The position numbers and the translations under genes were made by a program. Below, piece by piece: positions 1 to 8,210 of a DNA stretch of 40,754 bases. Numbering within the stretch: position 1 is the first letter of the stretch; every line of letters begins with the position of its first letter. Below the pieces are notes generated by a model. The model had not been told where the DNA came from and searched no databases. It saw only the letters and a program-made list of their open reading frames with translations. This DNA is from Deltaproteobacteria bacterium (GTDB lineage: Bacteria; Desulfobacterota; Anaeroferrophillalia; Anaeroferrophillales; Tharpellaceae): assembly GCA_016938065.1 (NCBI GenBank), contig JAFGVI010000025.1:1-40754 (forward strand). The letters are read 5' to 3'.

Positions 1-261
1 GGTCTGGTAGCCGGAGTTAAGCGGCAGGGTGATGCCGCCGATACTCAAGTTGGCCAGATGGAGAAAGATGAAATCCATACATTTATCAAGTTGAAATGCG
101 ACCCGGTCTCCGGGTCTTATGCCGAGTTTTTTGAGGACGGCGGCATAGCGACCGACTTCCCGGTCTATCTCGGAAAAGGAGAAGCTTTTTTCGGAAAAAA
201 TTATTGCCGGTTTGCGGTCGTATTCAAGCGCGGTCTGGTGCAGTGTCCGGGCCAGGTTCAT
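1..261 (-). CDS. AMP-forming acyl-CoA synthetase, N-terminal part (runs off left edge)
   Basis: The first 87 codons are visible; the rest lies outside the window. The protein starts MNLARTLHQTALEYDRKPAI and continues with the segment KLGIRPGDRVAFQLDKC and then GGITLPLNSGYQ. This is the N-terminal subdomain of the ANL adenylating superfamily, in which an acid is activated to acyl-AMP and then to acyl-CoA in the cytoplasm. The P-loop and C-terminal lysine motifs are not in view. The ATG at 259-261 follows a GAGGAGA ribosome binding site and lies 39 bp after the stop of the TRAP large permease gene, so it is probably the last or next-to-last gene of the same operon. The LPLN segment recalls malonyl-CoA synthetases (MatB). 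A FCD-type GntR regulator and a TRAP transporter nearby would fit malonate use, but this is only a suggestion; other organic acids are equally possible. Confidence 0.85.
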   Translation of the reverse strand, partial: MNLARTLHQTALEYDRKPAIIFSEKSFSFSEIDREVGRYAAVLKKLGIRPGDRVAFQLDKCMDFIFLHLANLSIGGITLPLNSGYQT

Positions 262-300
262 TTGGTCTCTCCTCTGGTTCAGGGTTAAGCCTGTTGTCTC

Positions 301-1638
301 TTACTGTATCATCCGGGAGGGCAGCCAGGTCGTCAGATCAGGGAAAATACAGAGAATTAAAATGCCGACAAAGAGCAGCACGATAAAGGGAACAACCCCT
401 TTTAAGACTTTGCCGATATGAATATCCGGGGCCACACCCTGCACAATGTAGAGATTGAGTCCCACCGGCGGGGTGACCAGGCCGGCTTCGAGGTTGAGGG
501 TCATGACAATGCCGAACCAGATCGGGTCAAAGCCGAGTCCGCTGATGATCGGATGCAGGATCGGCGAGAGGATCAGGATGATGGCTACCGGGGGGAGAAA
601 GCAGCCCAGCACCAGGAGGAGAAGATTGATCAGTCCCATTACCATCCAGCGTGAAACCCCCATGTCGACGATGGCATGGGCCAGCGATTGAGCAATATAG
701 AGATTGGTCAGAACCGCGCCGAAGAGAAAGGAGGTAGCGATAATCATCATGATCATCGAGCTCTCCCGGGTTGTGCGCAGCATGATATCCATGATGGCGG
801 AGGGTTTATAGACCTTATAGAGCAGGGCTACTGTAATCAGGATCAGAAAAGCTCCGACCCCGGCGGCTTCACTGGGGGTGGCCCAGCCGGTGTAAAGGGA
901 ACCCAGGACGAGACAGACAACAATCATCAAGGGGATGGTTTTTATCGAGGCACGTAATTTTTCCCCCAAGGTGTAATGTTCCTTATCCGGCAGAGCCTTT
1001 CCCGTAAGGGCGGCATCGGCGGTTAACCGGTTGCCGGCCCGGCGCTGAACCCAGAAAACCCAGAGGCTGAAGAGGGCGGCCACCATCAGGCCGGGAATGA
1101 TGCCGGCCATAAAGAGTTTGCCGATCGAGGTTTCGGTGGCGATGCCGTAGACAATCAGGGTCACGCTGGGAGGAATCAGGATGCCCAGGGTGCCGCCCGC
1201 GGCAATGATTCCGGTCGCCAGACCTTCGTCGTAGCCGCGTTTGCGCATCTCGGGGATGCCCATGGTGCCGATGGCCGCGGCACAGGCCGGACTTGAGCCG
1301 GTCAATGCGGCAAAAACCGCGCAGCTGACAATGTTGCTGATCCCCAGCCCCCCCGGTATGCGATAGAGCCACTTATGAAAACATTCATAAAGATCAGGTC
1401 CGGCCTTGCTGACGGCGACAATCATTCCCATAAAGATAAAGAGGGGGATGGACAGCAGACCGAAATCGTTGACTCCTTCGTAAATAGTCTCGGCCACCAT
1501 CGACAGCTGGTAGTGATCCATAAACATATACATAATCGTCAGAGACGAGACCCCCAGGGCAAAGGCGATGGGCATGCCGCTTAACAGCACTACCAGAGCA
1601 ATTGCGGCGGCGATCAATCCGGTCGCTAATGGATCCAT
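301..1638 (-). CDS. dctM: TRAP transporter large permease subunit DctM
   Basis: 445 aa, the usual length for the DctM/SiaM family. The protein is very hydrophobic along its whole length and begins MDPLATGLIAAAIALVVLL. It has the family's conserved SIPLFIFMG segment, a small-residue-rich SSPACAAAIGTMGIPEMRKRGYD segment, and GGTLGILIPPSVTLIVYG. It is the sodium-coupled channel subunit in the inner membrane that moves the substrate released by DctP. The start overlaps the end of dctQ by 13 bp and has an AAGGATG ribosome binding site inside dctQ, so the two membrane subunits are translated together. The substrate cannot be read from this subunit; the neighbouring CoA ligases and enoyl-CoA hydratase suggest a carboxylic acid that is converted to a CoA thioester after import. 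Confidence 0.95.
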   Translation of the reverse strand: MDPLATGLIAAAIALVVLLSGMPIAFALGVSSLTIMYMFMDHYQLSMVAETIYEGVNDFGLLSIPLFIFMGMIVAVSKAGPDLYECFHKWLYRIPGGLGISNIVSCAVFAALTGSSPACAAAIGTMGIPEMRKRGYDEGLATGIIAAGGTLGILIPPSVTLIVYGIATETSIGKLFMAGIIPGLMVAALFSLWVFWVQRRAGNRLTADAALTGKALPDKEHYTLGEKLRASIKTIPLMIVVCLVLGSLYTGWATPSEAAGVGAFLILITVALLYKVYKPSAIMDIMLRTTRESSMIMMIIATSFLFGAVLTNLYIAQSLAHAIVDMGVSRWMVMGLINLLLLVLGCFLPPVAIILILSPILHPIISGLGFDPIWFGIVMTLNLEAGLVTPPVGLNLYIVQGVAPDIHIGKVLKGVVPFIVLLFVGILILCIFPDLTTWLPSRMIQ

Positions 1639-2147
1639 GATTTCATCCTTTTCAGCTGATCGCAGATTTTGACAAGATATTGCAGGCAGGTAAGTCCCAT
1701 TCCGATCGGCAGAATGGCATAGGGATAGGCCAGCGGAACCGACCAGAGGGAGGAGCTGTGCCAGCCGCCTTCATAAGCTTCCCACCACATCAGCCCTCCT
1801 TTCCAGGTCAGATAGAGGCAGAAGGCGAGGGAGATCATCGAGGTTATAAGGTCGAGCCGGGCCTTTGCCCGTTTCGGCAGGAGTCCGCTTATCAGTTCGA
1901 TGTTGATATGGGAATTCTCTTTCAGGCCGTAGGCCGCGCCGATAAAGGTCGCCGCCATCAGAAGATAGATGGCAAATTCAATCTGCCAGATGGTTGGTCG
2001 ATTGAAAATATAGCGGATGACTACCTGATGGACAATGGCCAGGGTCGCCAGCAGGATGGCCAGGGCACTGAAATAGCCGGCGGCGTCGCTCAAACCGTCG
2101 ATGGCGACGCGAAAAAGATTACGTTTTACAGTCTGTTCATTCTGCAT
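1626..2147 (-). CDS. dctQ: TRAP transporter small permease subunit DctQ
   Basis: 173 aa with four predicted membrane segments, typical of DctQ/SiaQ. The conserved region NRPTIWQIEFAIYLLMAATF with the following FIGAAYGLKENSHINIELI is clear; this W-x-x-E segment is characteristic of the family. It pairs with DctM in the inner membrane to receive the DctP-bound substrate. The ATG follows a GGAGA site that lies just after a strong hairpin separating it from dctP, so its expression probably depends on readthrough of that hairpin. The 3' end overlaps dctM by 13 bp. Confidence 0.93.
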   Translation of the reverse strand: MQNEQTVKRNLFRVAIDGLSDAAGYFSALAILLATLAIVHQVVIRYIFNRPTIWQIEFAIYLLMAATFIGAAYGLKENSHINIELISGLLPKRAKARLDLITSMISLAFCLYLTWKGGLMWWEAYEGGWHSSSLWSVPLAYPYAILPIGMGLTCLQYLVKICDQLKRMKSWIH

Positions 2148-2165
2148 GCGCGCCGATCTCCGTGT

Positions 2166-2206
2166 AAAAGCCGCTGGCGCCTGAGTATCGGGCGCCAGCG
2201 GCTTTT
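2166..2206 (-). terminator. Perfect 16-bp hairpin between dctP and dctQ, likely attenuator
   Basis: The arms 2166-2181 and 2191-2206 are perfect complements (AAAAGCCGCTGGCGCC and its reverse complement) around a 9-nt loop, and the hairpin ends in TTTT on either strand. It sits in the 72-bp gap between the dctP stop and the dctQ start. Read on the minus strand it would end most transcripts after dctP and let some continue. This fits the known need for more periplasmic binding protein than membrane permease in TRAP systems; that purpose is inference. Confidence 0.85.
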
Positions 2207-2219
2207 GCTGTGGTTGCTG

Positions 2220-3218
2220 TTATTTGGCCAGATCAAGCAGTTCCTGACCGCCCTTGACGGTGTCGGCAAAGCGCTTCCATGAAGTTTTTTCGGCCAGGGT
2301 CCGCCACTGCAGCCACTCCTCTTTGGTCATGGCATGGACCTTGACCCCGGCGTCGGTGAAAACCTTGGTGGCGATGCCGTTGGCGACATTGGCGATTTCA
2401 AGGGCCCGGCCTTCAAGCTTGAGTCCGACTTCGGCCACCGCTTTTTTCTCGGCTTCGGAGAGAGAGTTCCAGGTGTGCATCGACATGACGATGGGCTCAG
2501 CCATGTACCAGATTGAATATTTTTCCGGGGTGTTAAAGTATTCGAGCTGCTCATAGAGGCGATAGGAGACAAAAGATTCAGCGGAAGTCAGACCGGCATT
2601 AAGAACGCCGGTCTGCAGGGCCATATACATTTCCGAAGAGGCCATGCTGGTAATTGAAGCTCCGGCTTCATTGAGCATGTACTCAAACAGTTTTCCGGCG
2701 GCGCGGAATTTAAGCCCCTTGACATCATCGGGAACGATGACCGGTCGACCTTTGCTGCCGATGCCGCCCGCATACCAGAGCCAGGTGATGATTTTCATGC
2801 CGCGTTTTTCGCAGATCTCTTCTATTTTTTTACCGATCTCCTTATTGCGCCAGGACATGCCCTCTTCGATGCTGTCGATAATGCAGGGCATCAGGGTGAT
2901 GTCAAGCTCGGGGATTTTACCGGAAGCGTAAGCCATGGGGAAGACGGAAAAGTCGAGGGCTCCCTTGGCCATGGCGTCATACTGAGCTTTTGATTTGAAA
3001 AGGGCCTGGGAGGGGAAAAGTTTAAAGGTCAGGGAACCGGAAGTTGCTTTTTCGACTTCGGCAGCAAACTCCTGAGCCAGTTTATGCCGAGCATCGGCTT
3101 CGGAAAACTGATGGGAGATGCGCAGTTCACGGGCCTGGGTCATCGGCACCAGCAGAAACAGTCCCCAGGTCAGAGTTATAATCGTGCAGATTGCTGTAAG
3201 TCTGGTCAAAGGTTTCAT
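2220..3218 (-). CDS. dctP: TRAP transporter substrate-binding protein DctP
   Basis: 332 aa, the normal size for DctP-type extracytoplasmic solute receptors. A Sec signal peptide covers about residues 1-29, ending PMTQA before RELRISHQ. The mature part shows family hallmarks: the GSLTFKLFPSQALFKS region, VPDDVKGLKFRAAG with the arginine that normally pairs with a substrate carboxylate, and the MYMALQTGVLNAG segment. It binds an organic acid in the periplasm and delivers it to DctQM. The ATG follows an AAAAGGAGAAG ribosome binding site. It is the first of the transporter genes, preceded by the GntR regulator gene and about 143 bp of spacer in which no convincing promoter was found. The ligand cannot be named from the sequence. 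Confidence 0.95.
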   Translation of the reverse strand: MKPLTRLTAICTIITLTWGLFLLVPMTQARELRISHQFSEADARHKLAQEFAAEVEKATSGSLTFKLFPSQALFKSKAQYDAMAKGALDFSVFPMAYASGKIPELDITLMPCIIDSIEEGMSWRNKEIGKKIEEICEKRGMKIITWLWYAGGIGSKGRPVIVPDDVKGLKFRAAGKLFEYMLNEAGASITSMASSEMYMALQTGVLNAGLTSAESFVSYRLYEQLEYFNTPEKYSIWYMAEPIVMSMHTWNSLSEAEKKAVAEVGLKLEGRALEIANVANGIATKVFTDAGVKVHAMTKEEWLQWRTLAEKTSWKRFADTVKGGQELLDLAK

Positions 3219-3361
3219 CGCTCTTCTCCTTTTGTCCCGTTTTCGAGACAGCTGTCTGATAAAAAACTTTTACGGCTCTGTTTTTAATCCTGTGACGCTC
3301 AAATCCTCCTCTTTCCTTGATTTGTAATTATTCAGCTTTCGGGTGCTCAGGTGACCTTCAT

Positions 3362-4024
3362 TCAAGGTGCTGTTTCCAGTTGTTGGACCAGATCTTCCAA
3401 GGTGGTCAGTTGTCTTTTCAGATGATTCTGCATCAGGGCTTCAGCTTTAAGGTGGTCGCGTTGACGGAAAACTTCCAGGAGCAGGCGATGTTCCTGAATC
3501 GATTCGGCCATGCGCCCGGGAGCGTTCAGCGATTGAAAACGATAGAGAAGAATTTTCTTGCGCAATCCGTCAATGATCTGGTTGAGATTCTGGTTGCCGG
3601 CGAGCTCCTGCACAAAGGAGTGATACTGGTGGTTGACCCGGATATAGCCCTCCTGGTCCTGATTCGCACATTGCTGTTCGAGACGGTCGTGAATTTTTTC
3701 GAGTTGGGAGAAGTCCTTCTGCGTCATTTTTTCGCAGGCGGTGCGGGCGCAAAATCCTTCGAGAAGAATCATGACATCGAACATTTCCCGAATTTCGGAA
3801 AATTCAGGCTGAGTCACAAAAGCGCCTCGATTGGGCACGAGCTCAATCAGGCCTTCAACGCTCAAAACCCTCAGGGCTTCACGCAATGGTGTTTTACTTA
3901 CGCCGATGCTCTGACAGAGTTTGTTCTCGTTAATCTTGTCGCCTTCTTTAAGGGAACCGGTCATAATCATGTCGCGCAGCAGATCGGCAACCTGAATATG
4001 GTATATCGACTTCTTTAAATTCAT
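3362..4024 (-). CDS. GntR-family transcriptional regulator with FCD ligand domain
   Basis: 220 aa. Residues about 5-75 form the winged helix-turn-helix of GntR (INENKLCQSIGVSKTPLREA then VLSVEGLIELVPNRGAFV). The rest is an all-helical FCD domain with the histidine-bearing segments NHQYHSFVQEL and EHRLLLEVF, which in this family hold a metal and an organic acid effector. The FCD/FadR subgroup usually represses a neighbouring catabolic operon until the substrate or its CoA ester appears. The gene lies directly upstream of dctP in the same direction, so the TRAP substrate is the obvious effector candidate. A 28-bp inverted repeat overlaps its promoter (4063-4090), suggesting autoregulation. The start has an AAGGAG site close to the ATG. 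Confidence 0.92.
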   Translation of the reverse strand: MNLKKSIYHIQVADLLRDMIMTGSLKEGDKINENKLCQSIGVSKTPLREALRVLSVEGLIELVPNRGAFVTQPEFSEIREMFDVMILLEGFCARTACEKMTQKDFSQLEKIHDRLEQQCANQDQEGYIRVNHQYHSFVQELAGNQNLNQIIDGLRKKILLYRFQSLNAPGRMAESIQEHRLLLEVFRQRDHLKAEALMQNHLKRQLTTLEDLVQQLETAP

Positions 4025-4062
4025 TTTTCTCCTTAAAAAAGAGGCAAGTCCCTTCAGATTAA

Positions 4063-4090
4063 AATGTAATAATTTATTTATTATAACATT
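4063..4090. promoter_or_regulatory. Inverted repeat, candidate operator of the GntR/FCD regulator
   Basis: The arms AATGTAATAAT (4063-4073) and ATTATAACATT (4080-4090) are complementary at 10 of 11 positions around a 6-bp AT spacer. The repeat overlaps the -10 region proposed for the regulator gene. Palindromes at this position are typical GntR binding sites; that this protein binds it is inference. Confidence 0.5.
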
Positions 4091-4103
4091 CTGCTAAAGT
4101 CAA
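4075..4103 (-). promoter_or_regulatory. Candidate sigma-70 promoter of the GntR regulator gene
   Basis: On the minus strand a TTGACT (4103-4098) is followed after 17 bp by TAAATA (4080-4075). A better TATAAT lies at 4085-4080, but only 12 bp from the -35. The region is very AT-rich and overlaps the inverted repeat at 4063-4090. Confidence 0.45.
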
Positions 4104-4160
4104 ACATTTTTTTATGATTTGAAAATGAGTGGTCTGCCGCTTCAGAGAGAAAACTGTGGC

Positions 4161-6299
4161 TCAGGGTTTTTTCAGAATGACTCTGGCATCGACGACATTG
4201 AGTCCCTCTTCATAGACGATAACCGGGTTGAAATCCATCTCTTCAATTTCCGGGTAGGAACCGATAAGCTCCGAGACGGTCAGGAGCAGGCGTTTAATCG
4301 CTTTACGGTCAACCGGGGGTTGGCCGCGGAAACCGTCAAGGAGTTTGACTGACTTGATTTCGTCAATCATGTTGCCGGCCGCGTAGGGTGAGATGGGCAG
4401 AACGCGAAAGACGACATCATGCAAAACTTCAACCATGATGCCGCCGATACCGAACATGATGACCGGGCCGAACTGATCGTCGATCTTGGTGCCGATGATG
4501 ATTTCGAGGCCCTCATTGGCCATCGGCGCGACCAGGACCCCCTTAATGCGGGCTTCGGGATTGTATTCGCGGGCGTTGCCGATAATCTCCATGTAGGCCT
4601 GGCGGATTTCATCCGGTTTTACGAGATTGAGGCGAACCCCGCCGGCGTCACTTTTATGCAGAATGTCGGGGGAGACGATTTTCATGACCACTTTTGCGTT
4701 GAAGCCGGCGGCCATGGCCACGGCCTGGTCGGGTGATTGTGCCAGGCAGTCATGGCAGACCATGCCGCCATGCAGGCTGATAAGTTCCTTCGCTTCATTT
4801 TCAAGCAGGGCGGTGCGGCCTTCCGCTCTCGCGCTATGCATGATTTCCTGACCCCTGGTTCTGGCTTTGGCGCCCATGTCAAAAACAAATTTGACTTTGC
4901 TTTTATAGCCCCTGAGATAACCGCCGTACTCGGCCAGCACGCCGATCGCTTTACAGGCCAGCTCCAGCGAGTCGAAAACCGGAATGCCGTAATAGCGCAG
5001 AAGATCGAGGGAGTGCGGCTTGGCAAAGTTATAGAGAGAATGCATGATGATCGGTTTGCCGGTCTCCTTGATCAGTTTGCCGAACTGATGCGCTGCATCC
5101 TCTTCGGCAAAAGCCAGACTCTCCGAAAAACGGATGCTGTAGCCGCCGAAGAGACCGACGACGAGAACGCCGCCGATATTGGGATCCTGAAGCAGGATTC
5201 GAGCGCATTGGGCCAGCACCTGAGGGTTGTCGTCGGCACCGCCGGCAACATCAATCGGATTTCTTACCGAGGCTGCGGCCGGCAGGATGGCGCGCAGCTT
5301 TTCTTTGGTTTTGCCATTGATCTCCGGCAGGTTGACCTTTAAATCGGTCAGTTCATCAGCGCCGATGGTGGCATGGCCGCCGCCGTCGGCGAGAATGGCG
5401 ATATTGTTATTTCTGACTGGCGGCAGATTGGCCAGGGCTTCAGCGCAGGGCAGCATCTCGTCAGATTTTTCGACGACGATAATGCCGGCCCGCTTGAAGG
5501 CGGTGCGGGCAACTTCCGACATGCCGGCCAGAGCTCCGGTGTGCGATCCGGCCGAGCGCTTGCCCGTGGCCGAACGGCCGCTTTTCAGTAGAATGATCGG
5601 TTTTTTGCGGGCTGTCTGGTAGGCCTGCTGCAGGAATTTCCGGCCGTCGCGCATACCCTCGACATACATCAGAATCGCTTTGGTGTTGGGATCTTTCTCA
5701 AAAAATTCAAGATATTCATGAAAGTTGATGTCGGATTCGTTGCCGACGCCGACGTAGTAGGAGAATCCGACCTGACTCTTGATCTTCGCTTCGGTAATCA
5801 TGGTCAGGGCCATATTGCCGCTCTGGGAGATCAGAGCGATATTGCCTTTAGGGGCATTGCGCAGACCCACCAGATTAAGATTTTTGTGCATGTTGATCAT
5901 GCCCGAGGTGTTGGGTCCGATCAGGCGGATATTGTGTTTGCGGGCGGCTGCGACCATTCGACTTTCAAGCTCTTTGCCTTGAGCTCCGAGTTCGCCGAAG
6001 CCGCCGGCGATAATAACCGCTCCGGAGACCCCTTTGTTACCGCAGTCTTCAAGAACCTCGGGCAGGCTCGCCGCCGGGGTTGTAATCAGGGCGAGATCGA
6101 CCGGCTCTTTGATGTCCGAGACCCTGGCGTAGCAGGGTACCCCGAGAACACTTTCGAGTTTGGGGTTGACCCCGTAGATGGCCCCTTCATATTTCTCCTC
6201 CAGAAGAATTCTGATTGCCTGGTAGCCCCGTTTGGTGACTGTTTTGGAGGCTCCGACGACGACGACTGAACTGGCATTAAGAATTTTATCACTCAGCAT
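4161..6299 (-). CDS. ADP-forming acyl-CoA synthetase (acetate-CoA ligase type, fused alpha-beta)
   Basis: 712 aa. It has the domain order of fused NDP-forming acyl-CoA synthetases: an N-terminal CoA-binding Rossmann domain (SVVVVGASKT), a succinyl-CoA-ligase-like domain, the phosphohistidine segment SAGSHTGALAG with His253, and a C-terminal ATP-grasp domain (KVVMKIVSPDILHKSDAGGV, then VMFGIGGIMVEVL). Such enzymes interconvert acyl-CoA + ADP + Pi with acid + CoA + ATP, so they can either activate an acid cheaply or conserve energy at the end of a fermentation-like pathway. The start is only 2 bp after the stop of the upstream enoyl-CoA hydratase gene, whose end supplies a GGGAGA ribosome binding site; the two are clearly co-transcribed. 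Which acid is used is not evident. Confidence 0.93.
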   Translation of the reverse strand: MLSDKILNASSVVVVGASKTVTKRGYQAIRILLEEKYEGAIYGVNPKLESVLGVPCYARVSDIKEPVDLALITTPAASLPEVLEDCGNKGVSGAVIIAGGFGELGAQGKELESRMVAAARKHNIRLIGPNTSGMINMHKNLNLVGLRNAPKGNIALISQSGNMALTMITEAKIKSQVGFSYYVGVGNESDINFHEYLEFFEKDPNTKAILMYVEGMRDGRKFLQQAYQTARKKPIILLKSGRSATGKRSAGSHTGALAGMSEVARTAFKRAGIIVVEKSDEMLPCAEALANLPPVRNNNIAILADGGGHATIGADELTDLKVNLPEINGKTKEKLRAILPAAASVRNPIDVAGGADDNPQVLAQCARILLQDPNIGGVLVVGLFGGYSIRFSESLAFAEEDAAHQFGKLIKETGKPIIMHSLYNFAKPHSLDLLRYYGIPVFDSLELACKAIGVLAEYGGYLRGYKSKVKFVFDMGAKARTRGQEIMHSARAEGRTALLENEAKELISLHGGMVCHDCLAQSPDQAVAMAAGFNAKVVMKIVSPDILHKSDAGGVRLNLVKPDEIRQAYMEIIGNAREYNPEARIKGVLVAPMANEGLEIIIGTKIDDQFGPVIMFGIGGIMVEVLHDVVFRVLPISPYAAGNMIDEIKSVKLLDGFRGQPPVDRKAIKRLLLTVSELIGSYPEIEEMDFNPVIVYEEGLNVVDARVILKKP

Positions 6300-6301
6300 T
6301 T

Positions 6302-7105
6302 TTATCTCCCGTAATATTCAGGTGTGCGTTTTTCCGCGAAAGCGACGACGCCTTCACGCCAGTCTTCTGTGGTCATGCAGGCCAGAATGGCCTCGGCTTC
6401 GAGCATCAGGGTGGTCTGCAGGTCAAGGCTTTCCGACTGGTTGAGAATGGTTTTGGCGAAGCGCATCGAGATCGGAGCTTTTCGGGCCAGAGTTGCGGCC
6501 AGCTCAAGGGCCGCCGGCAGCAGTTCGGCAAGCGGCACGGATTTAAGGGCCAGTCCCATGGCGACCGCGGCCGGGCCATCCAGCACCCGGCCGGTAAAGA
6601 TCAGTTCCTTGGCTCTCTGTCGGCCGATCAATTTACCCAGATGGGAGGTGACTCCGCCACCGACAAAGGTGCCGAGTCCGGTTTCAGGAAAGGCGATGGA
6701 GGCGCTGTCGGCCATCAGCAGAAAATCACCGTTCAGGGCCATTTCACTGCCGGCCCCGCGGGCCGGGCCGTTGACCGCGACGATAACCGGTTTGGGAAAG
6801 AGATAGAGAAGACGGGTGGTTTCGTGGGCCAGGAGGATATATTCGCGTTTCTGCCAGGGGCTGCGCTCTCCTTTTTTGTGCTCTTTCAAGTCAGCCCCGG
6901 CGCAGAAGGCCTGTTTGTTATCCTGAGATCTTTCAGACCCGGTCAGGATCAGAACGCGAAGTTGATCATCTCCGGCCGCCTGCGCAAGTACGGCCTGAAT
7001 GTCAAGGTAGAGCTGTTCAATAACCGCATTCATTCTCTCGGGCCGATTCAAGCGAAGAATGCCGATTCCATCCTGAAGTTCGTAAATCACGGTCTCGTAG
7101 GTCAT
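6302..7105 (-). CDS. Enoyl-CoA hydratase/isomerase family protein
   Basis: 267 aa from the chosen start. The crotonase fold is clear: ILRLNRPERMNAV near the N-terminus, AFCAGADLKE (first oxyanion-hole segment), PVIVAVNGPARGAGSEMAL (second oxyanion-hole segment) and FPETGLGTFVGGGVTSHL. In standard hydratases two Glu residues catalyse water addition; here GSEMAL and PETGLG carry a Glu at each of the two expected places, which fits hydratase activity, although isomerases and lyases share the fold. The ATG at 7103-7105 was preferred over an upstream in-frame ATG at 7150 because AAGGAGGAAGAG lies directly before it. The gene is the first of a pair with the ADP-forming CoA synthetase, suggesting oxidation or release of an unsaturated acyl-CoA. 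Confidence 0.92.
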   Translation of the reverse strand: MTYETVIYELQDGIGILRLNRPERMNAVIEQLYLDIQAVLAQAAGDDQLRVLILTGSERSQDNKQAFCAGADLKEHKKGERSPWQKREYILLAHETTRLLYLFPKPVIVAVNGPARGAGSEMALNGDFLLMADSASIAFPETGLGTFVGGGVTSHLGKLIGRQRAKELIFTGRVLDGPAAVAMGLALKSVPLAELLPAALELAATLARKAPISMRFAKTILNQSESLDLQTTLMLEAEAILACMTTEDWREGVVAFAEKRTPEYYGR

Positions 7106-7236
7106 CTCTTCCTCCTTATGCAAAGATTTCAATGAGTTTAGAGTTGGCACAGATCAAACAGTGATGTCAAGATAATTGTTGAGAAAAACAGTGCATGAAG
7201 CAGGTGCCGGTTGGCGCGAGAAAGGGCGGAAAAGGC

Positions 7237-7265
7237 TTGACTCTATCGGCACTCTTGGTTAGTAT
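7237..7265 (+). promoter_or_regulatory. Candidate sigma-70 promoter upstream of the 94-aa protein
   Basis: TTGACT (7237-7242), a 17-bp spacer and TAGTAT (7260-7265). It lies in the otherwise empty 7106-7401 stretch and would give a leader of about 130 nt before the ATG at 7402. That leader contains an 8-bp inverted repeat (CCGGGAGA at 7292-7299 with TCTCCCGG near 7360-7367). Confidence 0.45.
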
Positions 7266-7401
7266 TCGGATTTCCGACAGTGATCCGGACGCCGGGAGAG
7301 AAGAATGCGGCGGCCTGATTCAGTGCTTTATTGCAAAGACGGCTTCTCCTTCTCCCGGATTTCGTCTCCGGTCTATTGCCGTTAATGACGGGTTGATGTG
7401 A

Positions 7402-7686
7402 ATGAATAAAACAGCACTTTTAAAAACAGCGGCTCGGGATATGACCGAGATTGCAATCCAGATTCGCCGGCAGCTTGACAGCGAAGATGATATTCGCAAT
7501 ATGGATGATTTCGATATTATCTTAAGGAGTGTGGCGGCAACACTGTCAACGATTTCAACGGCTTCCCTGCTGCTGCCGGATGCCATGGTGGAAATGTGCG
7601 AAGCCTGTCTGAGTATCGGTAAAAAAAATGATCTCCAGAAACATTTGCAGATTGCTCTGAGCCGGAGCTCGGTTAAGGAAAAATGA
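7402..7686 (+). CDS. Small protein of unknown function (94 aa)
   Basis: I do not recognise a family. The protein starts MNKTALLKTAARDMTEIAIQ and looks fully helical, with no signal peptide, no cysteine pair and no membrane segment; the middle is acidic (SEDDIRNMDDFD) and the end basic (RSSVKEK). An in-frame stop lies directly before the ATG, so the start cannot be earlier. The ribosome binding site is weak. It is followed 30-45 bp later by the SH3-domain gene in the same direction and preceded by a good promoter candidate at 7237-7265, which makes a real two-gene transcript plausible. Evidence that it is translated is limited to frame, position and the promoter. Confidence 0.6.
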   Translation: MNKTALLKTAARDMTEIAIQIRRQLDSEDDIRNMDDFDIILRSVAATLSTISTASLLLPDAMVEMCEACLSIGKKNDLQKHLQIALSRSSVKEK

Positions 7687-7730
7687 AAATTAAGCAGGGG
7701 TGAGCAGTCATTCCGGAAATGGTAGGAAAA

Positions 7731-8204
7731 ATGATTTCAGCAGTACCACAGAAGTTCATGCTCAAAAAGTTTTCAATCTTTGCTCTGACGTTCCTTGTCC
7801 TGACTTTTATCTTATCGCTTCCTGTCGCTGCCGCTCAGCGGATGGCGGTCAAGGTTGACCTCGCCAATGTTCGTTCGGCTCCTGATAAAAATGCCGAGAT
7901 CGTCTGGCAGGTGACCCGGTATCATCCATTTCAGATCCTTGAGACACAGGGGGACTGGTATAAATGTAAGGATTTTGAAGGTGACAGCGGCTGGATTTAC
8001 AAATCACTGCTGAACCGGACGACAACGGTGATCACGATCAAAGAGAACTGTAATGTTCGTTCCGGACCGGGAGCCAAAAATCCCGTGATCTTCATCGTGG
8101 ATCGGGAGGTGCCTCTGAAGGTTCTTAAACGTCAGGGGCGCTGGCTGCAGATTGTGCATGAAGATGGAGATAAGGGCTGGATTCACGCTTCGCTGGTCTG
8201 GTAA
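7731..8204 (+). CDS. Secreted protein with two bacterial SH3 domains
   Basis: 157 aa from the preferred ATG at 7731, which follows TAGGAAAA; in-frame ATGs also exist at 7719 and 7758. A signal sequence is evident (FSIFALTFLVLTFILSLPVA then AAQ). The mature part has two SH3 type-3 repeats, each with the typical N-V-R-S-x-P start: LANVRSAPDKNAEIVWQVTR ending GWIYKSLL, and NCNVRSGPGAKNPVI ending GWIHASLVW. Such domains bind peptidoglycan or protein partners in the periplasm. There is no catalytic domain. A strong terminator follows immediately, so the gene ends the transcript. Confidence 0.88.
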   Translation: MISAVPQKFMLKKFSIFALTFLVLTFILSLPVAAAQRMAVKVDLANVRSAPDKNAEIVWQVTRYHPFQILETQGDWYKCKDFEGDSGWIYKSLLNRTTTVITIKENCNVRSGPGAKNPVIFIVDREVPLKVLKRQGRWLQIVHEDGDKGWIHASLVW

Positions 8205-8210
8205 CAGAGA

